This document shows, piece after piece, positions 1 to 8,164 of a DNA stretch of 37,574 nt. The DNA comes from a virus. Both the position numbers and the translations under genes were made by a program. The stretch spans positions 1 through 37,574 of IMG/VR virus record IMGVR_UViG_3300022698_000267; one strand, 5' to 3'. Within the stretch, counting starts at the first letter, position 1, and each line of letters opens with the position of its first letter. The notes beneath the pieces are model-generated. The model had not been told where the DNA came from. It made no database searches and saw nothing but the letters and a program-made list of their open reading frames with translations.

Positions 1-3000
1 AGTAAGTTCCAGCAGTAGCAGTTCAAGTAGTTCTTCAAGCAGTAGTGAATCATCAAGCTCAAGCAGTAGTGAATCATCAAGCTCAAGCAGTAGTGAATCA
101 TCAAGCTCATCTAGTAGACCAACATTAGGAAATAATGATTTTTCTAACGATGATAATTGTGTAGCTTTATGGTCCTTCGAAGAAGGTGCGTTAACAACTG
201 ATTCCATCGGGACAAATACGCTCACAGACAATAACACTGTCGGCACAAGCACTGGTGATTATAAGGAGGGTGCTGCCTGTGCGGATCTAGAGCACGACAA
301 CGATGAAAATTTATCCATTACTGATTCAAATTTAGATGCTGGATTTCCGATCAAAAATGGTGCAACTACTCCGGCTTTTTCGTTAGCATTTTGGTTTAAA
401 CTTGAAAGTGCTTCGACTTACTGCGGATTAGTTTCTAAATATGCTGTTGATAAGACGACATTTTGGCTGGATCATTCTTCTTCCGGAGGAGGATTACGGT
501 TTTACATAGGGTATAACGGTGGGAGTAGCACTGAGCAGGTTTATAAAACAGATACGGATGGTATTTCGTCATTATCGAACGGGGTATGGTATCATGTAGG
601 GTTAACTTTCAACGATTCAGATAAGTCGTGGAAACTTGTACTATGGGATGATACAGCGGGTAGCAAAATCATTAATGCGAGTGGCACTTCCACGAACAAT
701 ATCAATATAGAAGATGGTCCTCTTGAAATTGGTGGAGCGTCGCCAAATACATTCGATGGCCTTATTGACGAAGTAGTCGTCTTCAAAGACATCCTGACAA
801 CGGATGAGATTGATGCAATTCGCACTGGAACATATTCAGTGGTTAATCCTGCTGATTGGGCTAATAATTTAGAACTTACCATAGATTCTTCTAAAGTTGA
901 TGAAGATCTAGTTGATTTCCCGGTTACGATTCAGCTTAATTCATCCTGTGGTATTACTTCTGCAGACACAACAGCGGTTTTTGACGAACTTGCTTCTGAT
1001 GCTAATAGAAAGAAAATAGCTGTTACAGATTCATCATATCGTCAACTATTCGTGGAGATAGAAAAGTGGGATGATGCTAATGAAACTGCCGTTCTTCATG
1101 TAAAAGTGCCAACGATATCAAGCTCCGCAGACACTACTCTTTATCTGTTCTATGATTCTACTCAGGATGACAACACCTCCTATGTTGGCGACACCACCGA
1201 TGCTGTAACGCATAATGTTTGGGATTCCAATTTTGTCGGCGTCTGGCATATGGCTCAAGATCCGAACGGGGATGCTTCTGGTGCTATAAAGGATTCCACT
1301 TCAAATGCCAATGATGGAACTCCTGATGGAAGCATGACCACCGCTGACTTGGTTGCTGGTAAGGCTGGTGATGCAATAGAGTTTGATGGGACTGATGACC
1401 AAATAAATGTCACAGCAGACGCTAGTCTTACAAATATGTCTGAATTGACTGTTTCGTTGGTAGCGTATATTACTTCAAAAGGGGACTTCGACGGATTCAT
1501 TTCTAAAATGGATGCGTCAATAAATAATACAGATAGACAATATCTGATTTTACTCAACAATGATGCTGATCAAAAGTTATATTCTCCTATTTTCGCTGAC
1601 GATGGCAGGACATCCCCCGATCCGGTTTCTGATGCGGCTTTCCCTGTTGATACATGGAAACATGTAGTTGTAACCTATAACGGGACAACCGCTATCCTAT
1701 ACATTGACGGAGTAGCCCAAACCACTACCGGAGCCACAACAGGTGGTATATTAGACATTTCTAACCCTTTGTTTATCGGAGCGCAAAACCCCACCACCAG
1801 TACGCCTCAAAGAATAAATGGTATAATTGATGAGGTCTGCATATCCTCCACCGCCCGTTCAGCGGCATGGATCAAAGCTACATACAACAGTCTATGGGAT
1901 TCTTTATTAGAGTATTCTGTTGAAGCAGTAAGTTCCAGCAGTAGTAGTTCAATAAGTAGTTCTTCAAGTAGTAGTGAATCATCAAGTTCAAACAGTTCAA
2001 GCAGCAGTAGCTCAAGCAAATCGAGTAGTAGCTCAAGCAGCAGTAAATCATCAAGTTCATCTAGTAAATCTAGTAGTAGCTCATCATCAATCAGTTCAAG
2101 CTCGAGCAAATCATCATCTTCAAGTAGTAGTAAATCATCATCTTCAAGTAGTTCAAGTAGTTCAAGCAGTTCAAGTAGTTCAAGCAGCAGTAGATCATCA
2201 TCTTCAAGTAGTTCAAGTAGTAGTAAATCATCATCTTCAAGCAGTTCTTTTAATATTGAAATTCTAGATTCTTGGACAAATGTTGAACATGAATTAATAC
2301 AAGTAGAATTCGAAGATATTATATACAGTAGTTCATCATCAAGTTCAAGTAGTTTATCAAGTTCAAGTAGTTCAAGTAGTAGCTCTTCTTCAAGCTCAAG
2401 TAGTGAATCATCAAGCTCAAGTATCTCTTCTTCAAGCTCAAGTAGTGAATCATCAAGCTCAAGTAGTGAATCATCAAGTTCAAGTAGTTTCAATCCAGAA
2501 AAGTATGAAGTTCTAGATTCTTCCTGGAGAATTTTTATAGAAGATTTGTTAGATACTTCATGGACAACTGGTTATTTCTCTAATACTTTAGAATCCAAAT
2601 GGAAAATTCAGACTGAAAAAGAGATTGATATAAATTATCGAATCCTTACAGAAAAACAATTCATAACAAGTTATTCGATTTTTACAGAAAAATATCTACA
2701 AACTTCTTATATACTTCATGTCAAATATCTGGAAGCTACAACATCCTGGAAAATTGAAGCAGAACAAGTAATTCGAATAAGCAGCAAAATTCTTACTTTT
2801 AAAGAGCTGCAAACTGCCTGGAGGAAAGCTATTACTTCCAGGAGATTCACTTTCAAGAATTATATTTCTGGAAAGTTAAATAGAAGATTTGGATTAGAAT
2901 ATCATATAACAGATAAAGATTATATAAGCAGGAGATTTACCTCTATTTATGGATTTTCTGAAGAGGGAATTAGAGGTGTATCAGAAAGAATATCTGGAAC

Positions 3001-4111
3001 CTTCAATCCATGGCAAATAGTACATACTGATGTTAATATTCACCCACATTTATATAACACCTATGAATCTGAAACAAATACAACATATGAAAGATACTAC
3101 ATCCTTACAGCCGAAGTAAAGTCTCTAGTATCTAGAGAGTTAATCTATACTGAAGTAAACAACACGTATGAATTCTATTCTGTTGAGGGTGAAGGAAGAA
3201 GAGCATTTTTACATTCCTCTGAGGAACATACCGACGAAAGAAGTGTAACACTAGAAATAACATACGAAGAATCTGGAGAAAGATACACAGTTTCAAGTCA
3301 ACAAGTAATGTTAGTCGATGAGAGGATTAATGTTTTCTGGTCCATTTACGACACATTCAGATATGCTTATGCTAAATCTTGGTATGTAGACGAAAAATTT
3401 GTAATCACACATGCAAGAGATAAATTTAGACAAGCTGATCAAAGATTTTGTATAGCACAAACAGAAGAGAATGTCTTCTCAGGAATCATTCAGCAATTTG
3501 TTGAATCATGTGCAACACAATTCTCTTTCACAGTAAGTCCAAAAACTACGGATTTTGAAATTGGCACTATTGATCCACAATACAGAGACATTTTTACTGA
3601 TGAAATTGTGACTCCAGATTTAATCACTTTTAATATTCTTGACCTAGAAGACAAGTTTTCGGATTTAGATTTCTTCTTCATCGATGCAACAGATAATAAA
3701 AATGTTTCAGTTAATATGGGTACTAATTCAATGTATCTCGCCACCACTTACCAAATAACTGGAACAGATTCAAAATACATTGATGGCTTTTTTGCATGTC
3801 CTCAAGAAGGTTTAGTACATTTTATGATTTGGTTAGAAATAAGCAATTATCGAAAATCTGAATACGGAACTCCACAAGAATTTTTAGATTACCTACGAAG
3901 TAAAGGTTATATAAAAATTACAACCATGGGTGAGGACCTACAAACGATACCACAAATATACGATTGGACTTATCCAAGACTTTCTTTAGTTCCAATTAGA
4001 ATGGAATTTCACAAGGATTTGATAAAAGAGTGTGGTGTAAGATTACGAGTAAGATGGGGCTATCCGATAATAACGCAAAGGATTTATGACTCTTTGATCT
4101 TGATAAAGTAA
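1..4111 (+). CDS. Partial giant tail fibre/adhesin: LamG, DUF2341, LamG, poly-Ser linkers, repeats
   Basis: The reading frame is open from base 2 to the TAA at 4109-4111, so the 5' end lies outside the window; 1369 residues are visible. The GTG at 839 falls between two domains and is not a start. Domains in order: a Ser/Glu linker (2-118); a LamG/concanavalin-like domain (about 158-826) ending in a typical FDGLIDEVVVFKD strand; a DUF2341-type domain (about 839-1220, motif NPADWANN); a second LamG domain (about 1225-1890, VWHMAQD through GIIDEVCISS); a 106-residue poly-Ser linker (1931-2248); a 26-residue insert; a 54-residue poly-Ser linker (2327-2488); about twelve-residue W/Y-x-I-x-TEK repeats (about 2511-2960); and a C-terminal beta-rich region. 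LamG and DUF2341 are carbohydrate- or surface-binding families common in phage fibres. A role as tail-tip or side-fibre adhesin is inferred. The LamG/DUF2341 part looks clearly less AT-rich than the C-terminal part. Confidence 0.8.
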   Translation, partial: VSSSSSSSSSSSSSSESSSSSSSESSSSSSSESSSSSSRPTLGNNDFSNDDNCVALWSFEEGALTTDSIGTNTLTDNNTVGTSTGDYKEGAACADLEHDNDENLSITDSNLDAGFPIKNGATTPAFSLAFWFKLESASTYCGLVSKYAVDKTTFWLDHSSSGGGLRFYIGYNGGSSTEQVYKTDTDGISSLSNGVWYHVGLTFNDSDKSWKLVLWDDTAGSKIINASGTSTNNINIEDGPLEIGGASPNTFDGLIDEVVVFKDILTTDEIDAIRTGTYSVVNPADWANNLELTIDSSKVDEDLVDFPVTIQLNSSCGITSADTTAVFDELASDANRKKIAVTDSSYRQLFVEIEKWDDANETAVLHVKVPTISSSADTTLYLFYDSTQDDNTSYVGDTTDAVTHNVWDSNFVGVWHMAQDPNGDASGAIKDSTSNANDGTPDGSMTTADLVAGKAGDAIEFDGTDDQINVTADASLTNMSELTVSLVAYITSKGDFDGFISKMDASINNTDRQYLILLNNDADQKLYSPIFADDGRTSPDPVSDAAFPVDTWKHVVVTYNGTTAILYIDGVAQTTTGATTGGILDISNPLFIGAQNPTTSTPQRINGIIDEVCISSTARSAAWIKATYNSLWDSLLEYSVEAVSSSSSSSISSSSSSSESSSSNSSSSSSSSKSSSSSSSSKSSSSSSKSSSSSSSISSSSSKSSSSSSSKSSSSSSSSSSSSSSSSSSSRSSSSSSSSSSKSSSSSSSFNIEILDSWTNVEHELIQVEFEDIIYSSSSSSSSSLSSSSSSSSSSSSSSSSESSSSSISSSSSSSESSSSSSESSSSSSFNPEKYEVLDSSWRIFIEDLLDTSWTTGYFSNTLESKWKIQTEKEIDINYRILTEKQFITSYSIFTEKYLQTSYILHVKYLEATTSWKIEAEQVIRISSKILTFKELQTAWRKAITSRRFTFKNYISGKLNRRFGLEYHITDKDYISRRFTSIYGFSEEGIRGVSERISGTFNPWQIVHTDVNIHPHLYNTYESETNTTYERYYILTAEVKSLVSRELIYTEVNNTYEFYSVEGEGRRAFLHSSEEHTDERSVTLEITYEESGERYTVSSQQVMLVDERINVFWSIYDTFRYAYAKSWYVDEKFVITHARDKFRQADQRFCIAQTEENVFSGIIQQFVESCATQFSFTVSPKTTDFEIGTIDPQYRDIFTDEIVTPDLITFNILDLEDKFSDLDFFFIDATDNKNVSVNMGTNSMYLATTYQITGTDSKYIDGFFACPQEGLVHFMIWLEISNYRKSEYGTPQEFLDYLRSKGYIKITTMGEDLQTIPQIYDWTYPRLSLVPIRMEFHKDLIKECGVRLRVRWGYPIITQRIYDSLILIK
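38..109 (+). repeat. Three tandem 24-bp repeats encoding SSSESSSS
   Basis: Three identical consecutive copies of a 24-base unit (38-61, 62-85, 86-109), each coding Ser-Ser-Ser-Glu-Ser-Ser-Ser-Ser, lie inside the N-terminal visible linker of the fibre gene. The unit length is a multiple of three, so gain or loss of a copy would keep the frame. Related but diverged units recur at about 1958-2000 and 2380-2488. Confidence 0.9.
1931..2248 (+). repeat. Poly-serine linker 1, 106 codons
   Basis: Almost pure Ser run with isolated Ile, Glu, Asn, Lys and Arg residues, written with mixed AGT/AGC and TCA/TCT codons. Its beginning (GTAAGTTCCAGCAGTAG) matches the first bases of the window, so the linker-plus-domain module appears to have been duplicated. 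It separates the second LamG domain from a short 26-residue insert. Confidence 0.9.
2327..2488 (+). repeat. Poly-serine linker 2, 54 codons
   Basis: Second Ser run (with Leu, Glu and Ile interruptions) between the 26-residue insert and the repeat region. It contains several near-identical AGTAGTGAATCATCAAG units, the same word as in the 24-bp repeats at 38-109. Confidence 0.9.
2511..2960 (+). repeat. About ten degenerate 12-residue protein repeats (W/Y-x-I-x-TEK pattern)
   Basis: The protein here can be stacked in steps of about 12 residues: KWKIQTEKEIDI, NYRILTEKQFIT, SYSIFTEKYLQT, SYILHVKYLEAT, TSWKIEAEQVIRI, SSKILTFKELQT, AWRKAITSRRFT. An aromatic residue sits near the start, an alternating hydrophobic strand follows, and TEK lies in the middle. 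The short segment between the two poly-Ser linkers has the same flavour (LDSWTNVEHELI). The alternating pattern suggests stacked beta strands, as in a fibre shaft. The repeats are seen directly; the fold is inferred. Confidence 0.75.
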
Positions 4112-4159
4112 AAGGGTCCTAAAACATAATTAAAATACAGATGGAAGGAAACCATAGCT

Positions 4160-4915
4160 GTGTATTTAAAAGAAGAAATTGTATTGCTAAATAAACCTAT
4201 TGTATACCTCAGATACTGCATGGTACATGGAACAACTGTGGAAGCTTATCTTTATGACAATGTCAGAAAGGAGAATGTCTACAAGCTGGATAGGATTTAT
4301 TCGTTGCATAATTCAATACTACAAAATCAATTTTCTATAGATGAAGATAAATCTATGATGTACGTTTCTATGGGAATGGATGGTTTGTATCTTCGAATTC
4401 TATACTACACAGAAGGGAAGGACAACACTTACTATGTTGGGGGTAATCTGGATAGATTTCTTACCAGAATGTTACAATGGTCGGAAACCAGAATAGTAGA
4501 TGGTTTATTTATACATTGGCCAGCAAATGAAGAGGGACAACCAATAAAACAAATAAAGGGTGGATCTTTCATATATGAAGGGGAATTATACGTCTATCCG
4601 GGTGGTGTTTTCGATATTAGACAGCAAGCACCTCCAACTGTTAAAGAAACTTTTAGATCCTATTTTCTATTCGTTAATGGTGAATGGTTGTCTAGTTATG
4701 TGTATAGACAAAATAAAATGTTGAATAAAATTGGGATTATTCATTCTACCTGTACTGATCCTGATGTTTGGGTTACATTAAAAGACGTTAATGCGAAGTA
4801 TGAAAATATGTATACGTCAGCACCATTAGGAATTGCTTATATTCACATATACTTAATGAGCTCGATGGATTATGAAATTTGGGTTGAATATCCTAGAGAT
4901 GCAAGGGTGATATAA
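4160..4915 (+). CDS. Unknown virion-region protein (251 aa), possible neck/tail component
   Basis: GTG start at 4160 is preceded by a purine-rich GGAAGGA at about 4143-4149. The stop overlaps the ATG of the next gene by one base (TAATG), which suggests translational coupling. The protein is rich in Tyr and beta-strand-like segments (for example SFIYEGELYVYPGGVFDI) with no signal peptide, membrane segment or catalytic motif that I recognise. Its place just upstream of the probable tail tube and chaperone genes suggests a neck, connector or tail completion role. That is inference from order only. Confidence 0.65.
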   Translation: MYLKEEIVLLNKPIVYLRYCMVHGTTVEAYLYDNVRKENVYKLDRIYSLHNSILQNQFSIDEDKSMMYVSMGMDGLYLRILYYTEGKDNTYYVGGNLDRFLTRMLQWSETRIVDGLFIHWPANEEGQPIKQIKGGSFIYEGELYVYPGGVFDIRQQAPPTVKETFRSYFLFVNGEWLSSYVYRQNKMLNKIGIIHSTCTDPDVWVTLKDVNAKYENMYTSAPLGIAYIHIYLMSSMDYEIWVEYPRDARVI

Positions 4916-5451
4916 TGAGTTGTGTCTACAATTACAATAAAATCTTTCAGGAATACGGTTCAGAGATTCGAAATATTATTTTGAATGACACATCCAAACC
5001 CTTTTTAGTTTATGAAACAAAACCTGATGTTCCAGATGCACCATTTTATGGAATGTTGATATGGAACACACAACAGTACTACAGTACCATATATGAAGCA
5101 GATAGCACTGAGAATTCAACGACTTATCTGAATGACATAGGATTTTTCGTTGTTCCAGAATTTGGAGATGTTAAAATCATTCCAAGTGTAGAATACAGAC
5201 AAACAATAACAATGGCATTTGACACGAATACTGATCCAGATTTTGATCCGTATGGATCTAAAATAATCGAATTTATAGATTGGTATATAAATAGGCATTT
5301 GGAATTGGTGGAAAATTTAAATTTTACTCTCAGTAATAATACCAGATTGTTTTGTATGTTATCTAATATATCAAAACCAATATATGGTAGAGGGAGTTCA
5401 TTATTAGTAAGGAGGTCGGTTTTAATAACGTTGCGATATTGTCGATGTTAA
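4915..5451 (+). CDS. Unknown tail/neck protein (178 aa), tail-terminator candidate
   Basis: ATG at 4915 overlaps the preceding stop by one base. The protein has a helical start (YNKIFQEYGSEIRNIIL), a mid-region of strands, and a final basic strand (SLLVRRSVLITLRY). Small proteins of this size, ending in a strand and encoded just before the tail tube gene, are often tail terminator or head-tail joining proteins. I do not recognise a specific family, so this assignment is positional inference. Confidence 0.6.
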   Translation: MSCVYNYNKIFQEYGSEIRNIILNDTSKPFLVYETKPDVPDAPFYGMLIWNTQQYYSTIYEADSTENSTTYLNDIGFFVVPEFGDVKIIPSVEYRQTITMAFDTNTDPDFDPYGSKIIEFIDWYINRHLELVENLNFTLSNNTRLFCMLSNISKPIYGRGSSLLVRRSVLITLRYCRC

Positions 5452-5502
5452 TCGAACATTGATAAAACCTTAGATAGAATTTTTAAATAGGAGGTACTTA
5501 TT

Positions 5503-6210
5503 ATGGGCGCATGTCCAGTTGTTGATTATGGAATTCCAGAAACTGGTGCTACAGAATATTCAGTTAGTAGTGGAAGGGAGTTATTCCAGTGTGGCAATTC
5601 CTGTGTTAAGTTGTTTATTGTAAACCTTACGGTTGAAACCACAACAGTTACTATTTCTTGTGGATCTATTGACCAAGCTGTTCAAGGCGATATTTGCTTG
5701 CGAAGTGCCAATGTTGGTCTTCAAGATCAGGCAATTGTTAATTGGGTAGCAAAAGATGATGTTGATACGAACACAGAAGTGGGTTATGTTATCAATCGAG
5801 CAAAACCTTGTGGAGGTGGTGAAAGCACAATCTATACACATACTGATGGTCAAATGTCAATTAGAGTAACTGCCAATATTGACAGTATTATAAGCGAGAG
5901 AGATAATCTGGAATCGCTAGCTTCTGGCAAACTAGCAGAAGTTTGTACTGGACAGGTTGCTACGATGATTGGTGTGGTAGATTTCATCTTTTCAGATACC
6001 AGCACAGATGCAAGTCCTACAGATTGGCAGGGTGGTGGTCTTACCTTTCAAGCTTTTGGAACAGATGAGGGTGCAGGTGGAACTAGAACCGCACGTGCCA
6101 ATTTCAATTGGCAAAATGGACAGGCAGAATGTAGAGATGGGTCTTTGGAGTACGATGAAACTGCAACACCACAGGATGTTGGTGCTTTGATTGATGCAAT
6201 GATTGCTTAA
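5503..6210 (+). CDS. Probable tail tube (major tail) protein, 235 aa
   Basis: ATG at 5503 has a strong Shine-Dalgarno AGGAGGT at 5489-5495, spaced 7 bases, as expected for an abundant product. The sequence is beta-rich, with Thr/Val/Ile strands (FIVNLTVETTTVTISCG). It has eight scattered cysteines (PCGGG, CGNSC and others), unusual for a tube protein. It lies 20 bases upstream of a two-frame tail assembly chaperone; the classic order is tube protein, chaperone, tape measure. The identity rests on that order and the strong translation signal rather than on a recognised domain. Another abundant structural protein is the main alternative. Confidence 0.55.
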   Translation: MGACPVVDYGIPETGATEYSVSSGRELFQCGNSCVKLFIVNLTVETTTVTISCGSIDQAVQGDICLRSANVGLQDQAIVNWVAKDDVDTNTEVGYVINRAKPCGGGESTIYTHTDGQMSIRVTANIDSIISERDNLESLASGKLAEVCTGQVATMIGVVDFIFSDTSTDASPTDWQGGGLTFQAFGTDEGAGGTRTARANFNWQNGQAECRDGSLEYDETATPQDVGALIDAMIA

Positions 6211-6230
6211 TTCAGAAAGGAAAAGTCGAA

Positions 6231-6770
6231 ATGTCAGTACAAAAACTTACGATTGAACAGGTCCCAAAAGATGTTCTAGGTGATTTAGAAGCATTGATCA
6301 CCGATTCAAAGAAAGAGTACGTTGCTATTGGCTCTTCTTACTATGCAATGACACCAATGCCAGCTATCCAATTAATGGAAATTCTAGGAAGGTTCATGGA
6401 AGCTTTAGAAGGGGTTAGACGGAAAGTTATTGAAAACATACTTTCCGAGCTAACCCCTGATCAACAAAAGGAATTTAATTCTGCTAACGTATTTGTAACA
6501 ATGCGAGATATGTTAAAGGATACAGATTCTTTAGAATTAATAAAAGAGTTGATGTCCAAGGTCCTTACTGGTGTAGAACCAAAAGATTTAGATTCTATTA
6601 CTACTAATCAATTGGCTAAAGTGATAGATGTTGTGGTAAAAATAAATATCAATACATTGCCACAATCATTCCGGGAAGCTTTACTTCCTGGTTCTACTAT
6701 GACAGATGAAGAGGGTATAAAGTCTCCTGAGGAAAAAGAGGAGGCTACTGATCCAACAAAAAACCCCTAG
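6231..6770 (+). CDS. Tail assembly chaperone, short form (gpG-like), 179 aa
   Basis: ATG at 6231 follows an AAAGGAAAAG ribosome binding site. The protein is almost wholly helical and acidic, with no signal peptide, and ends in a charged tail (EEKEEATDPTKNP). These traits fit phage tape-measure chaperones such as lambda gpG. The decisive evidence is at the 3' end: zero-frame codons ACA AAA AAC CCC TAG contain the canonical slippery heptamer A AAA AAC (6758-6764) immediately before the stop, and the -1 frame is then open for 449 codons. Sequence similarity to a named family was not established. The chaperone role is inferred from the frameshift architecture and the position after the probable tube gene. 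Confidence 0.7.
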   Translation: MSVQKLTIEQVPKDVLGDLEALITDSKKEYVAIGSSYYAMTPMPAIQLMEILGRFMEALEGVRRKVIENILSELTPDQQKEFNSANVFVTMRDMLKDTDSLELIKELMSKVLTGVEPKDLDSITTNQLAKVIDVVVKININTLPQSFREALLPGSTMTDEEGIKSPEEKEEATDPTKNP

Positions 6771-8113
6771 ATGCCCGACTATACCTACCGTTTTTACAAG
6801 TAGTTTGTAATGCGGTAAATTCAATAGTTTCGTATGGTATTAGTCGTGGCATAATTAATGTTAATGATCTTCTTTACGACAATTCTTTTACTAGATGTAC
6901 GCTAAGTGGAAACCTTTGTACAGCTAGTTGTCCAAAAATAGTGCAGTTTTGTAAACATAAAAAACTGGAGAACAGGTTTCTGACCATAGGACAAGTTTAT
7001 CTATTGAGTAGAAACGTACAAACCAGAAATATACAAGATAAAGATTTCCTAGTTAATGTTATCACAGGAAATTCAATAATCGACGATGGCAATCGTGAAG
7101 TTTTGATTTATGACCCTATGGAAACACTAGAAGAAGATTGGATGCATTTATTTCCAGAACCAGATATTGAGCAAATTAGATTTTCTTCCACAAGTAAACC
7201 AGCCGAAAAAGAAAGTTCTACGAAAAAAGAGGAAAATCCCATTCTACTTTACAGATCTAATATGAAAGATTTAATGGAAAGATTAAAAGGAGAATCTAGA
7301 ATAAAAGAGGTCCAAGATTTAAAGAAGTTACTTCAATCAGAGCAGGTTGACAAAGGATTCATTCGAAATTTATTAGCAAAAATGGAAAGAAAAGAGATTT
7401 CACATAATTACATCTCTTTAATTGAATATGGAAAGATGTTAGAATCTTACATTAACCTTGAATCTGATTTTGAAACGAAAGATATTGAAATCATCCTCAC
7501 TTATTTAATGCTAGCCTATCAACCAATGGATAGATTGGATTTTCCACATATAGATGTAAATAAAGGAAAGATAAACAAGTTGATATTAAAAACAAAGGGT
7601 TTGAAAGATGAGCATCCAAATAAATGGACTAAAGATAGGTATGATAATATTAGGAAACAAGTAGATCCATATAAGAAGTTGCTCTACTTTGATAATAGAA
7701 TGTTCATTTGGTTTACATATATTAAAAATTCTAACATAGAAAATGTTGGGAAAGAAAGTATATTAACCAAATATCTTTTAGACATTATTTTAGTTAAAAT
7801 TTATCAGTTATATGGAACCAGATTTATGGTACTTCCTTACAAAGAAAATGAAGAGTTTTACAATAGATTCAAGAAGTTTTTTAGTATAGTTTTTAAGATC
7901 ATATCTTCAAATCCAAATATTTTTAATGTTGGATCTAAACCTAATTTAGATTTTTTTCTTCCAGAACAATTAGATAATCAATACAGAATCAAAGAAAAAG
8001 TAAGTATGAAGAAAGATATTGAGTCTAAATTAGAAAAAGCTATTCCAAAGAAGCGTGAGGTCTTTCAATACATGTTACAGAAAGGATTTTTAGAAGAGTT
8101 CCCGGTTATATAA
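6231..8113 (+). CDS. Tail assembly chaperone, -1 frameshifted long form (gpGT-like), about 627 aa
   Basis: Slippage at 6758-6764 would join 178 residues of the short form to a 449-residue extension read from CCC at 6764 to the TAA at 8111-8113. The first ~58 codons of the extension have no ATG, GTG or TTG. The first GTG (6941) has no Shine-Dalgarno, so the extension has no credible start of its own. The extension begins PLDARLYLPFLQVV, then carries a Cys cluster (CTLSGNLC, CTASC, then FCKH) and a long Lys/Glu-rich helical part. The extension is much longer than the usual T domain of about 100-150 residues, so it may carry an extra tape-measure-binding or enzymatic role. No catalytic motif is recognised. 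The alternative is a separate gene starting at 6941. Confidence 0.7.
6758..6850 (+). promoter_or_regulatory. Programmed -1 ribosomal frameshift signal: A AAA AAC plus 8-nt spacer plus stem-loop
   Basis: The heptamer AAAAAAC (6758-6764) is in the correct phase (AAA AAC are zero-frame codons). After an 8-base spacer that contains the TAG, bases 6773-6785 (GCCCGACTATACC) can pair with 6836-6850 (GGTATTAGTCGTGGC), giving 13 base pairs with single bulged T's at 6841 and 6847. A second hairpin sits inside the loop: TACCG 6786-6790 with CGGTA 6813-6817, and TTACAA 6794-6799 with TTGTAA 6805-6810. Pairings were checked base by hand; energy was not computed. Confidence 0.8.
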
Positions 8114-8116
8114 AAA

Positions 8117-8141
8117 GGGGACCAGCATTTCTACTGTCCCC
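8117..8141. terminator. Bidirectional intrinsic terminator between convergent operons
   Basis: GGGGAC (8117-8122) and GTCCCC (8136-8141) form a 6-bp GC-rich stem, with AAAAA on the left side and TTCT on the right. Read on the minus strand the hairpin is followed by five T's, so it is a better terminator for the leftward capsid operon. On the plus strand it follows the chaperone stop by three bases. Confidence 0.7.
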
Positions 8142-8164
8142 TTCTAATCTTTGAATTAAATCAA

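Noticed and set aside
38-109. CRISPR-like array
   Set aside because: The 24-bp repeats are contiguous with no spacers and encode a Ser-rich linker.
1807-2493. Antisense and alternate-frame ORFs over the poly-Ser tracts (Leu/Glu/Asp-rich or Val/Gln-rich)
   Set aside because: They are mechanical products of Ser-codon repeats read in other frames and have no translation signals.
839-4111. Treating GTG at 839 as the start of the left-end gene
   Set aside because: The same frame is open and clearly coding (poly-Ser plus a full LamG domain) back to base 2, so 839 is an internal Val.
6941-8113. Independent gene starting at GTG 6941
   Set aside because: There is no Shine-Dalgarno, and the coding frame continues upstream without start codons to a slippery heptamer. 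Kept only as an alternative.
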